Source: Streptomyces sp. G44 (GTDB lineage: Bacteria > Actinomycetota > Actinomycetes > Streptomycetales > Streptomycetaceae). From it: a stretch of DNA of 64,000 nucleotides. A program made the position numbers and the translations under genes. Of this stretch, positions 50,159 to 57,351 are shown in pieces. A model generated the notes under the pieces. It made no database searches, had not been told where the DNA came from, and was given only the letters and a program-made list of their open reading frames with translations. Numbering within the stretch: position 1 is the stretch's first letter; each line of letters begins with the position of its first letter. The stretch is taken from NCBI RefSeq assembly GCF_016905445.1, contig NZ_JAFEXF010000004.1:1-64000 (forward strand), read 5' to 3'.

Positions 50159-50779
50159 ATGACAGCGGAGGCCAAGGCGGCGAACCCTGCGACGCCGCCC
50201 CTCACGGAGCGCCAGGAGGCGCGCAGGCGCCGCATCCTGCACGCCAGCGCGCAACTGGCCAGCCGGGGCGGTTTCGACGCCGTGCAGATGCGCGAGGTCG
50301 CCGAGGAGGCGGGCGTGGCCCTCGGCACCCTCTACCGCTACTTCCCCTCCAAGGTGCACCTGCTGGTCGCCACCATGCAGGACCAGCTCCAGCACATGCA
50401 CACCACGATCCGCAAGCGCCCGCCGGCCGGCGAGACGCCCGCCGAGCGGGTCGCCGAGACGCTGATGCGGGCCTTCCGCGCCCTCCAGCGCGAACCGCAC
50501 CTGGCGGACGCGATGGTGCGCGCCCTGACCTTCGCCGACCGCTCGGTGAGCCCCGAGGTCGACACGGTCTCGCGGCTGACGACGGCGATCGTCCTGGACG
50601 CGATGGGCCTGCCGGAGCCGCCGACCGCGCGGCAGCTCTCCGCGGTGCGGGTCATCGAGCACACCTGGCACTCCGCCCTGATCACCTGGCTGTCGGGGCG
50701 GGCGTCGATCGCCCAGGTGAAGATCGACATCGAGACCGTCTGCCGCCTCATCGACCTCACGGCCACGCCCCGCGCCTGA
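50159..50779 (+). CDS. kstR: TetR-family steroid catabolism repressor KstR
   Basis: The 206-residue protein has an N-terminal HTH reading RRILHASAQLASRGGFDAVQ and MREVAEEAGVALGTLYRYFP followed by SKVHLLVATM. This is nearly the mycobacterial KstR recognition region, where the segment after the HTH is also YRYFPSKVHLLV. KstR represses sterol uptake and side-chain genes until a 3-oxocholestenoyl-CoA type ligand binds the C-terminal domain. Its operators occur before five promoter regions in this window, including its own. ATG 50159 follows AAAGGGG. Confidence 0.9.
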   Translation: MTAEAKAANPATPPLTERQEARRRRILHASAQLASRGGFDAVQMREVAEEAGVALGTLYRYFPSKVHLLVATMQDQLQHMHTTIRKRPPAGETPAERVAETLMRAFRALQREPHLADAMVRALTFADRSVSPEVDTVSRLTTAIVLDAMGLPEPPTARQLSAVRVIEHTWHSALITWLSGRASIAQVKIDIETVCRLIDLTATPRA

Positions 50780-50796
50780 CCCCGGCGCCCGGGACC

Positions 50797-51030
50797 TCAC
50801 TCCTCGGGCGGGAACACGGCCTCCCCGCTGCCGGCCAGCGTGAGGGTGATCGCCTCGACCGGGCAGCACTCGGCGGCCTCCAGGACCCGTTCGTCGGCGT
50901 CGCGCTCGGGCTCAGCGGGGCGGGACTGCCGGGCGATGTCCAGGGTGAAGGCGCCGGGCGCGGTGCTCACGCACATGCCCGAGCCGATGCAGACCGACCG
51001 GTCGACCTCGACGTGCCAGCGGTCGCCCAT
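50797..51030 (-). CDS. Ferredoxin, 3Fe-4S type
   Basis: The 77-residue protein has CIGSGMC (Cys-x5-Cys) and CCPVEAI ligands, the single-cluster 3Fe-4S pattern used to feed electrons to cytochromes P450 in actinobacteria. Its start shares one base with the aldehyde dehydrogenase stop (TGATG), so the two are coupled. Given the KstR operators upstream of the dehydrogenase, it is a candidate redox partner of the CYP125-like enzyme at 62343 (inference). Confidence 0.9.
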   Translation of the reverse strand: MGDRWHVEVDRSVCIGSGMCVSTAPGAFTLDIARQSRPAEPERDADERVLEAAECCPVEAITLTLAGSGEAVFPPEE

Positions 51031-52544
51031 CAGGCCCCACCCGTCCCTTCGTGACCGGACGGTTCATGACCGGCCGGTTCATGACCGGCCGGTTCATGAC
51101 CCGCGGGCAGGTGGATCATCTTGTGCTCGAAGTACTCGCCGTACCCCTCGGGCCCGAACTCGCGGCCGAGTCCGGAGTTCTTGTAGCCGCCGAAGGGGCC
51201 GAGCATGTCGAGGCTGAAGGTGTTCACCGAGTACGTTCCCGTGCGTACCCGCCGGGCGACGTCGATGCCGCGCTCGACGTCGGCGGTCCACACGCTGCCG
51301 CTCAGGCCGTAGTCGGAGTCGTTGGCGATCCGGACGGCCTCGTCCTCGTCGCCGTACGGGAGCAGGCAGATGACGGGGCCGAAGATCTCCTCGCGGGCGA
51401 TGCGCATGGAGTTGTCGACGTCGCCGAAGAGGGTCGGTTCGACGTACCAGCCCTGGTCCAGTCCGGGGGGACGGCCGCCGCCCGCGAGGATCTTGGCGCC
51501 CTCCTCCTGGCCGATCCGGATGTAGTCGAGGGAGCGCTGCCGCTGCCGCTCGGCGACGAGCGGGCCGAGTTCCGTGGCGGGGTCCATCGGGTCGCCGACC
51601 TTGAGCGCGGACGCGGCGGCGGCGAAGGCCTCGGCGAACTCGTCGTAGCGGGCGCGGGGCACGAGGATGCGGCTCTGGGCGACGCACGCCTGGCCGTTGA
51701 TCATCCAGGCGAACGGCACGATGCCGGCGACGGCGCCCGCCGCGTCGGCGTCGGGGAGGATCACGGCGGCCGACTTGCCGCCGAGTTCCAGGGTGACGCG
51801 GGTGAGGTTGCGGGCGGCGACCTCCATGACGCGCTTGCCCGCGGCGACGGACCCGGTGAAGGAGACCTTGTCGACGCCGGGGTGCCCGACGAGGTACTCG
51901 CTGACCTCGCGGTCGGCCGAGATGATCGACAGCACGCCTTCCGGCAGGCCCGCCTCCGCGGCGATCTCCGCGAGGACGTACGCGTCGAGCGGCGCCTCGG
52001 GCGAGGTCTTCAAAACCACCGGACAGCCGGCGAGCAGCGCGGGGGCGAGCTTGGCGGCGGCGGTGAACTGCGGGACGTTCCAGGGCACGACGGCGGCGAC
52101 GACACCGACCGGCTCGCGGCGCACGAGCAGTTTCCCGAGGACTCCGTCGCGGCTCTCCTCGTAACGGAAGTCGCGGGCGACGGTGAGCGCCGCGTCCCAC
52201 ACCATCATCGCGGCGAGAGCCTGCACCATCACGCTGGAGGTGTACGGGGTGCCGTTCTCGGAGCTGATGAGGCGGGCGATCTCCTCGTGGCGCACCGCGA
52301 AGCCGTCCTTGATCCTGGTGACGACCGCGATCCGCTCGTCCAGGGACATGCGCGGCCAGGGGCCCTCGTCGAACGCCGTGCGCGCGGCGGCGACGGCGCG
52401 GTCCACGTCGGCGGGGGCGGCGTGCGGCACGCGGGCGAAGACCCGGCCGGTGTGCGGGGAGACGACGTCGATGACCTCCTTGCCGAGCGGGTCCACCAAC
52501 TCCCCGCCGATGAACAGCTGTCCGTGTTCCACGAGCTCCGTCAT
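51030..52544 (-). CDS. NAD-dependent aldehyde dehydrogenase
   Basis: The 504-residue enzyme has PWNVPQFTAAAKLAPALLAG, the NAD site SFTGSVAAGKRV, the general base in TLELGGKSAAV and the catalytic Cys in NGQACVAQSRI. It oxidises an aldehyde to an acid. The C-terminus carries a pentapeptide repeat (GHEPA three times, then GHEPS) encoded by 15-bp tandem repeats, which is not part of the fold. AGGAGG precedes the ATG. KstR-like operators lie upstream, so a sterol side-chain aldehyde is a plausible substrate. Confidence 0.9.
   Translation of the reverse strand: MTELVEHGQLFIGGELVDPLGKEVIDVVSPHTGRVFARVPHAAPADVDRAVAAARTAFDEGPWPRMSLDERIAVVTRIKDGFAVRHEEIARLISSENGTPYTSSVMVQALAAMMVWDAALTVARDFRYEESRDGVLGKLLVRREPVGVVAAVVPWNVPQFTAAAKLAPALLAGCPVVLKTSPEAPLDAYVLAEIAAEAGLPEGVLSIISADREVSEYLVGHPGVDKVSFTGSVAAGKRVMEVAARNLTRVTLELGGKSAAVILPDADAAGAVAGIVPFAWMINGQACVAQSRILVPRARYDEFAEAFAAAASALKVGDPMDPATELGPLVAERQRQRSLDYIRIGQEEGAKILAGGGRPPGLDQGWYVEPTLFGDVDNSMRIAREEIFGPVICLLPYGDEDEAVRIANDSDYGLSGSVWTADVERGIDVARRVRTGTYSVNTFSLDMLGPFGGYKNSGLGREFGPEGYGEYFEHKMIHLPAGHEPAGHEPAGHEPSGHEGTGGA
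51061..51105 (+). repeat. 15-bp tandem repeat at the 3' end of the aldehyde dehydrogenase gene
   Basis: The unit GGTTCATGACCGGCC occurs about three times in a row and encodes GHEPA repeats on the minus strand. Each unit is a whole number of codons, so copy number can change without a frameshift. Confidence 0.8.
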
Positions 52545-52623
52545 GGCTGGCTGCCTCCTGCGGGGCGGTTCCCGGCACCGGTCCTGACAGTGGCCGGCGC
52601 CGGCCGGTCGCTGACGCTGTCGC

Positions 52624-52642
52624 AGAACTGATACCAGTTCTA
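52624..52642. promoter_or_regulatory. Imperfect KstR-type operator before the aldehyde dehydrogenase
   Basis: TGATACCAGTTCTA (52629-52642) fits TnnAACnnGTTnnA with TAC for AAC. It overlaps a perfect inverted repeat AGAACTG-N4-CAGTTCT (52624-52641). It lies 80-100 bases upstream of the minus-strand start at 52544. Confidence 0.65.
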
Positions 52643-52705
52643 CTTGCAGGAGTCCACGCGCCGTACGGCCAACCACCCCGGGATCACGCCGACTTGGGCT
52701 ACCAC

Positions 52706-52719
52706 TGGAACCGGTTCTA
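52706..52719. promoter_or_regulatory. KstR operator before the MBL-fold gene
   Basis: TGGAACCGGTTCTA matches the KstR consensus at all fixed positions, centred about 45 bases upstream of the ATG at 52758. Confidence 0.8.
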
Positions 52720-52757
52720 GTTATAGTGGGCATCCGCCGACGAGAGACGAGGCGCCC

Positions 52758-53852
52758 ATGGCCCCGCAGGTGACCGAACCGCCGGTGATCGAGCACGGCG
52801 GAGGCGTCTGGAGCGTCAAGGTCCCGATCCCCGACAACCCCCTCGGCTTCACCCTCGTCCACCTCCTGGACACCGACGAAGGCCCCGTCCTGATCGACAC
52901 CGGCTGGGACGACCCCACGTCCTGGTCCACGCTGACCGCCGGGCTCGGCAGGTGCGGCGCCGCCGTCGAGGACGTACGCGGTGTGGTCGTCACGCACCAC
53001 CACCCCGACCATCACGGACTGTCCGCGCAGGTCCGCGAGGCGTCCGGGGCGTGGATCGCGATGCACGAGGCGGACGCGTCCGTCGTGCGCCGCACCCGCG
53101 CCGAGCCGCCCGAGCACTGGTACGGCCACCTGGCCGCGAGGCTCACCGCGGCGGGCGCCCCCGCCGAGCACGTCGCGCCGCTGCTCCGCGCCCGCGACGA
53201 GGGCCGCCCGCACCGGCTGCCCGGCCTCGACCCGGCCCTGCCCGACCGCGACATCACCCCCGGCGAGCTCCTGGACCTGCCGGGCCGCCGCCTGCGCGCG
53301 ATCTGGACGCCCGGCCACACCCCCGGCCACGTCTGCCTGCACCTGGAGGAGGCGCACCCGGCGGGGCTGCGGGGCGCCGGCCGCCTCTTCTCCGGCGACC
53401 ACCTGCTGCCCGGCATCACCCCGCACATCGGCCTGTACGAGGACCCGGACGGCGGCACGGCCACCGACCCTTCCCCGAGCTCTCGGCTCCGCTCGACCAG
53501 GGGAGACCCCGTTGGCGACTACCTGGACTCCCTGGAGCGCGTCGGCCGCCTCGACCCGGCCGAGGTGCTGCCCGCCCACCAGCACGCGTTCACCGACGCC
53601 CCGGCCCGCGTCCGCGAACTCCTGGCCCACCACGAAGAACGCCTGACCGGCCTGCTCGCCCTCCTCTCCGAACCCCTCACCCCCTGGGGCCTCGCCGAGC
53701 GCATGGAGTGGAACCGCCCCTGGGCCGAGATCCCCCACGGCTCGCGCGGCATCGCGGTCTCGGAGGCCGAGGCCCATGTGCGCCGGCTGGTGAAGCTCGG
53801 GCGGGCGGAGGCGGTGGCGGGCAGCGACCCGGTGACGTACGTGGCGGTGTGA
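52758..53852 (+). CDS. MBL-fold metallo-hydrolase carrying a 13-residue insertion
   Basis: The 364-residue metallo-beta-lactamase fold protein has the metal site THHHPDHHG near residue 78, GHTPGHVCLHL and SGDHLLPGITPHIGL, then a C-terminal winged-helix-like tail, as in SdsA/GloB2-like proteins. Such enzymes hydrolyse thioesters or esters; a CoA thioester is possible given the KstR operator. Residues 237-249 (DPSPSSRLRSTRG) are encoded by a 34-bp palindromic element plus a 5-bp duplicate. Without them the sequence reads straight from GGTAT into DPVGDYLDSL. Confidence 0.85.
   Translation: MAPQVTEPPVIEHGGGVWSVKVPIPDNPLGFTLVHLLDTDEGPVLIDTGWDDPTSWSTLTAGLGRCGAAVEDVRGVVVTHHHPDHHGLSAQVREASGAWIAMHEADASVVRRTRAEPPEHWYGHLAARLTAAGAPAEHVAPLLRARDEGRPHRLPGLDPALPDRDITPGELLDLPGRRLRAIWTPGHTPGHVCLHLEEAHPAGLRGAGRLFSGDHLLPGITPHIGLYEDPDGGTATDPSPSSRLRSTRGDPVGDYLDSLERVGRLDPAEVLPAHQHAFTDAPARVRELLAHHEERLTGLLALLSEPLTPWGLAERMEWNRPWAEIPHGSRGIAVSEAEAHVRRLVKLGRAEAVAGSDPVTYVAV
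53466..53509 (+). mobile_element. 34-bp palindromic mini-element, copy 1 (within the MBL gene)
   Basis: The element occupies 53471-53504, begins TTCCCCGAGCTCTCGG and ends CAGGGGA, with TCCCC/GGGGA terminal inverted repeats. It is flanked by direct repeats GACCC (53466-53470 and 53505-53509), as a 5-bp target duplication would be. Element plus duplicate is 39 bp, an exact 13 codons. Confidence 0.7.
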
Positions 53853-53871
53853 CCCGGGGGTCCCCTGGCCG

Positions 53872-54056
53872 GGCCGGTAGAGTGAGCGGGTCGTCCTCAC
53901 GTCCGCGCGGGGGGAAGCCGGTGCGCATCCGGCGCCGGCCCATCCCCGAGCTCTCGGCCCCGTTCGAGCAGGGGAGGCCCCATTCCGTATGGACCGCCCT
54001 CAGCGGTGAGCCGGAATGCCCGGCGCGGAACCGTGACCGGCTCGCTTCATCGGGAC
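53872..54056 (+). promoter_or_regulatory. Cobalamin riboswitch-like leader, interrupted
   Basis: The leader contains GGGGAAGCCGGTGCGCATCC and GGCGC, the conserved cobalamin-riboswitch core, and downstream GTGAGCCGGAATGCCCGG with ACCGTGACCGG, as in Streptomyces B12 leaders. The segment that should follow as CCCGCAACCGT is split by a 34-bp palindromic element and now reads GGCCC, element, then GGCCCCATTCCGT. It stands before a surface-protein/ECF transporter operon, the expected target. Boundaries are approximate, and function after the insertion is uncertain. Confidence 0.78.
53937..53980 (+). mobile_element. 34-bp palindromic mini-element, copy 2 (within the riboswitch)
   Basis: The copy at 53942-53975 matches copy 1 at about 30 of 34 positions. 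It is flanked by GGCCC at 53937-53941 and 53976-53980, a different 5-bp repeat from that around copy 1, as expected for independent insertions. Internal CCGAG-CT-CTCGG is a perfect hairpin seed. Confidence 0.7.
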
Positions 54057-54165
54057 CCCCGATGAGCGGCACCGTCGAGGTACACGGAGCCGGAGCCGCC
54101 CGGAAGCCGTGCCCGCACGGTCCGTGCCGCCCCGCTCCCCGCAGGGAGAGGCAATCCGCCGCATC

Positions 54166-55425
54166 ATGAACGTTCGCCGCAGCGCAGCGGTCCTGGCCGC
54201 CGTCGCCGTGTTCGGCCCGGCCGCCGCACCGGCCGCCTTCGCGGACGACGCCCCGTCGCCCTCGACCGCGCTCCCCTCGGGCCTGTACGGCAAGTCGGAC
54301 CCCAAGTTCGACGGTGTCTTCCGGCAGTCGTACGCCCTGCTCGCGCTGGACACCGCGGGGGTCAGGCCCGCCCAGAAGGCCGTGACGTGGCTGGCCGGGC
54401 AGCAGTGCGCGAGCGGTGGCTTCGCGGCCTACCGCGCCGACGCGAGCGAGCCGTGCAACTCCAAGACGCCGGTCGACAGCAACTCCACCGCCGCCGCCGT
54501 GCAGGCCCTCGCCGCCCTCGGCGGCCGGGACAAGGGCCGGGACAAGAGCCTCGCCGAGACGGTCGGCAAGAGCGTGTCGTGGCTGAAGTCCGTGCAGAAC
54601 CAGGACGGCGGCTGGGGCTACAACCCCGGACTGCCCTCCGACGCCAACTCCACCGGCATCGTCGTCGGCGCCCTCGCCGCGGCCGGGGAGAACCCCGCGC
54701 GCGTGAAGTCGCAGAAGGGCAGGTCCGCCTACGACGCGCTGCCGAAGCTCGCCATGGACTGCGGCAAGGGCGACGGCGCCTTCGGCCTCGCCGACGCCAA
54801 GTCCGGCAAGCTCTCGCCGAACGCGGACGCCACCGCGGCCGGTGTGCTCGGCAGCCTCGGCAAGGGCCTCGTCGTGACGCCGGGCAAGAAGTCCGCGGGC
54901 GAGGCCCCCGAGTGCGCGAAGCCGGACACCGCCGCGCAGGCCGCGAGCAACGGCACGGGCTTCCTGCTGAAGCTGCTCGGCAAGCACGACGACCACCTGA
55001 TGTCCGCCATGCCGGGCGCCAAGGACCAGCCGGACCAGGGCAACACCGCGGACGCCGTGGTCGCCCTCGCCGCCGACGGGCAGAGCGAGCAGGCCGGGAA
55101 GTCCGCCGAGTGGCTCGCGAAGAACTCCGCGGCCTGGGCGAAGCAGGCCGGCCCCGCCGCCTACGCCCAGCTGGTGTTCGCCGCCCACGCGGCCGGCCTG
55201 GACCCCCGCGACTTCGGCGGCGCCGACCTCGTCGAGCGGCTGAGCGCCCAGGGCCCGCCGCCGGAGAAGGCGTCGAAGTCGTCGGGCGAGAGCGACTCCG
55301 CCGCCGACTCCGACGAGAAGAAGGACGAAGGCGTCAGCATCTGGTGGATCGTCGGTGTCGGCCTGGTCGCCGGCATCGGCATCGGCTTCCTGTTCAGCGC
55401 CAACCGCAGGAAGCAGCAGCCGTGA
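54166..55425 (+). CDS. Surface-anchored alpha-barrel protein, transcobalamin alpha-domain-like
   Basis: The 419-residue protein has a signal peptide (1-26), then squalene-cyclase-type alpha-hairpin repeats (YALLALDTAGVRPAQKAVTW; LKSVQNQDGGWGYNPGLPSD; GNTADAVVALAADGQSEQAG), a charged spacer and a C-terminal membrane anchor (VSIWWIVGVGLVAGIGIGFLF). The same alpha6-alpha6 barrel makes the N-terminal domain of mammalian transcobalamin and intrinsic factor. As first gene after a cobalamin leader and before an ECF transporter, it may capture corrinoids at the cell surface (inference). GCAGGGAGAGG precedes the ATG at some distance. Confidence 0.8.
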   Translation: MNVRRSAAVLAAVAVFGPAAAPAAFADDAPSPSTALPSGLYGKSDPKFDGVFRQSYALLALDTAGVRPAQKAVTWLAGQQCASGGFAAYRADASEPCNSKTPVDSNSTAAAVQALAALGGRDKGRDKSLAETVGKSVSWLKSVQNQDGGWGYNPGLPSDANSTGIVVGALAAAGENPARVKSQKGRSAYDALPKLAMDCGKGDGAFGLADAKSGKLSPNADATAAGVLGSLGKGLVVTPGKKSAGEAPECAKPDTAAQAASNGTGFLLKLLGKHDDHLMSAMPGAKDQPDQGNTADAVVALAADGQSEQAGKSAEWLAKNSAAWAKQAGPAAYAQLVFAAHAAGLDPRDFGGADLVERLSAQGPPPEKASKSSGESDSAADSDEKKDEGVSIWWIVGVGLVAGIGIGFLFSANRRKQQP

Positions 55426-56126
55426 CGCGGGGCCGGACAGCCCGGACGCGGGGCCGCCGGTGGCGTGCACGCACGGCGGTCGGGGCGCTGCTCGCCGCGC
55501 TGCTGTGCGTCCTCGCCGCCGCGCCCTCCCAGGCCGCCGGCTACCGCTACTGGTCGTTCTGGGACCGGGACGGCGGCACATGGACGTACGCCACTCAGGG
55601 CCCCGGCACCGCCCGCCCCGAGGACGGTGACGTGCAGGGGTTCCGCTTCTCGGTCTCGGAGAACTCCCAGGACGCCGCCAAGCCGCGCGGACCGGCGGAC
55701 TTCGCGGACATCTGCGCGAAGACGCCCGCCCGGGACGGCCGCAAGCGGATCGGTCTCGTCCTCGACTTCGGCACGCGCGCGGACGCCCCGCGCGGCGAGT
55801 CGCCGCCCGCGCCCCGGCTGGCCTGCGCGCGCGTCGCCGAGGACGCCACCAGCGCCGAGGCGCTCGCCTCGGTCGCAAAGCCGCTGCGCTACGACAGCAA
55901 GGCCCTGCTCTGCGCCATCGACGGCTACCCGGAGTCGGGCTGCGGCGAGCAGGTCTCCGGCGACGGCACGGACCGCTCCCGCGCCGAGGAGAAGCCGCGC
56001 CCCGAGGGGACGGCGAACCAGGACCAGGGCGGCGGCGGGCCCTCCGTGGGTCTGATCGCCGGGATCGCCGCGGTGGCGGTGCTCGGCGGCGCCGCGTTCT
56101 GGCAGGCCCGGCGCCGTCGCGGCTGA
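55422..56126 (+). CDS. SCO2322-like surface protein, transcobalamin beta-domain-like
   Basis: The 234-residue protein has a basic N-region and signal peptide ending SQAA. The extracellular domain YRYWSFWDRDGGTWTYATQG, PEDGDVQGFRFSV resembles DUF4430-type domains, the fold of the transcobalamin C-terminal domain. A Pro/Glu/Gly spacer and a membrane anchor (VGLIAGIAAVAVLGGAAFW) follow. Four to five cysteines suggest disulfides. GTG overlaps the previous stop (GTGA). Paired with the alpha-barrel protein it could form a two-part B12 trap; this is an inference from fold and context. Confidence 0.75.
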   Translation: MTRGRTARTRGRRWRARTAVGALLAALLCVLAAAPSQAAGYRYWSFWDRDGGTWTYATQGPGTARPEDGDVQGFRFSVSENSQDAAKPRGPADFADICAKTPARDGRKRIGLVLDFGTRADAPRGESPPAPRLACARVAEDATSAEALASVAKPLRYDSKALLCAIDGYPESGCGEQVSGDGTDRSRAEEKPRPEGTANQDQGGGGPSVGLIAGIAAVAVLGGAAFWQARRRRG

Positions 56127-56151
56127 CGCGGCACCGGACACGGACGGCACG

Positions 56152-57351
56152 ATGAGGGACCTGACCGGCCACGCCCGCGCGGGCGGCCCGCTGAGCCGCC
56201 GCCGCGCCCCCGAGGCGCACCGGAGCAACGCCCTGCATCCGGGCGCCTGGTGGGTGTGGGCGCTCGGGCTCGGCACGGCCACCTCCCGTACGACGAACCC
56301 GCTGCTGATCGCGCTGCTCATCGGCGTCGCGGGGTACGTCGTGGCGGCGCGCCGAACCTCGGCGCCGTGGGCGAAGTCGTACGGCGCGTTCGTGAAGCTG
56401 GCGCTGTTCGTCATCGGCATCCGGCTGGTCTTCGCGATCGTGCTCGGCTCGCCGATCCCGGGCACGCACGTCCTCGTGACGCTGCCGGAGGTCCCGCTGC
56501 CCGACTGGGCCAAGGGCGTGCGCATCGGCGGCCGGGTCACGGCGGAGGGCGTGCTCTTCGCGCTCTACGACGGGATCAGGCTCGCGGGCCTGCTGATCTG
56601 TGTCGGCGCCGCGAACGCCCTGGCGAGCCCTTCGCGGCTGCTGAAGTCGCTGCCGGGCGCGCTCTACGAGGTGGGGGTCGCCGTCGTCGTGGCCATGACC
56701 TTCGCGCCGAACCTCATCGCGGACGTGCAGCGGCTGCGGTCCGCGCGGCGGCTGCGGGGACGCTCCGACAAAGGCGTGCGGGGACTGCTCCAGGTCGGCC
56801 TGCCGGTCCTGGAGGGTGCCTTGGAGCGGTCGGTGGCGCTGGCCGCCGCCATGGACGCGCGGGGCTTCGGCCGCGCCGCCGCCGTGCCCCCGGGCGTGCG
56901 CAGGGCCACCGCCGTGCTGACGCTCGGCGGCCTGATGGGCGTCTGCGTGGGGACGTACGGACTGCTGACCGCGCAGGGCGGCTCCTACGGCGTGCCCGCG
57001 CTCGTGGCGGGACTGCTTGCGGCCCTCGCGGGGCTGCGGCTGGGGGGCCGCCGTGCGGTGCGCACCCGCTACCGGCCCGACCGGTGGGGCGTGCGGGCCT
57101 GGCTGGTCGCCGGGTCGGGAATCGCCGTGGCGGGCCTGGTGATTCGGGCCGCCTCGTCCGACCCGGCCGCCCTGCACCCCGGCGTCGTACCGCTGATCGC
57201 GCCGACGCTGCCGCTGTGGCCCGCGCTCGCGGTGCTCATCGGGCTGCTGCCGGCCGTCGTGGCGCCGGTGCCGCCGGAGGACGCGGCACGCGCGGGGAAG
57301 CCCGCCGACACGACAAGACCCTCCCCCGCTTCCCCCGAGGAGACCTCATGA
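56152..57351 (+). CDS. ECF transporter transmembrane (T) component, CbiQ family
   Basis: The 399-residue membrane protein has helices from about residue 30 onward, including NPLLIALLIGVAGYVVAARR, and the cytoplasmic coupling region with AMDARGFG, the Ala-Arg-Gly signature that contacts the ATPases. Three further helices follow. It couples ATP hydrolysis to the substrate-binding S component. The stop overlaps the ATPase ATG (ATGA). With the cobalamin-type leader, the transporter is probably for cobalamin or a precursor. Confidence 0.9.
   Translation: MRDLTGHARAGGPLSRRRAPEAHRSNALHPGAWWVWALGLGTATSRTTNPLLIALLIGVAGYVVAARRTSAPWAKSYGAFVKLALFVIGIRLVFAIVLGSPIPGTHVLVTLPEVPLPDWAKGVRIGGRVTAEGVLFALYDGIRLAGLLICVGAANALASPSRLLKSLPGALYEVGVAVVVAMTFAPNLIADVQRLRSARRLRGRSDKGVRGLLQVGLPVLEGALERSVALAAAMDARGFGRAAAVPPGVRRATAVLTLGGLMGVCVGTYGLLTAQGGSYGVPALVAGLLAALAGLRLGGRRAVRTRYRPDRWGVRAWLVAGSGIAVAGLVIRAASSDPAALHPGVVPLIAPTLPLWPALAVLIGLLPAVVAPVPPEDAARAGKPADTTRPSPASPEETS

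Noticed and set aside
51061-51105. CRISPR-like repeats
   Set aside because: The units are contiguous 15-mers without spacers and encode an in-frame protein tail; no cas genes are present anywhere in the window.
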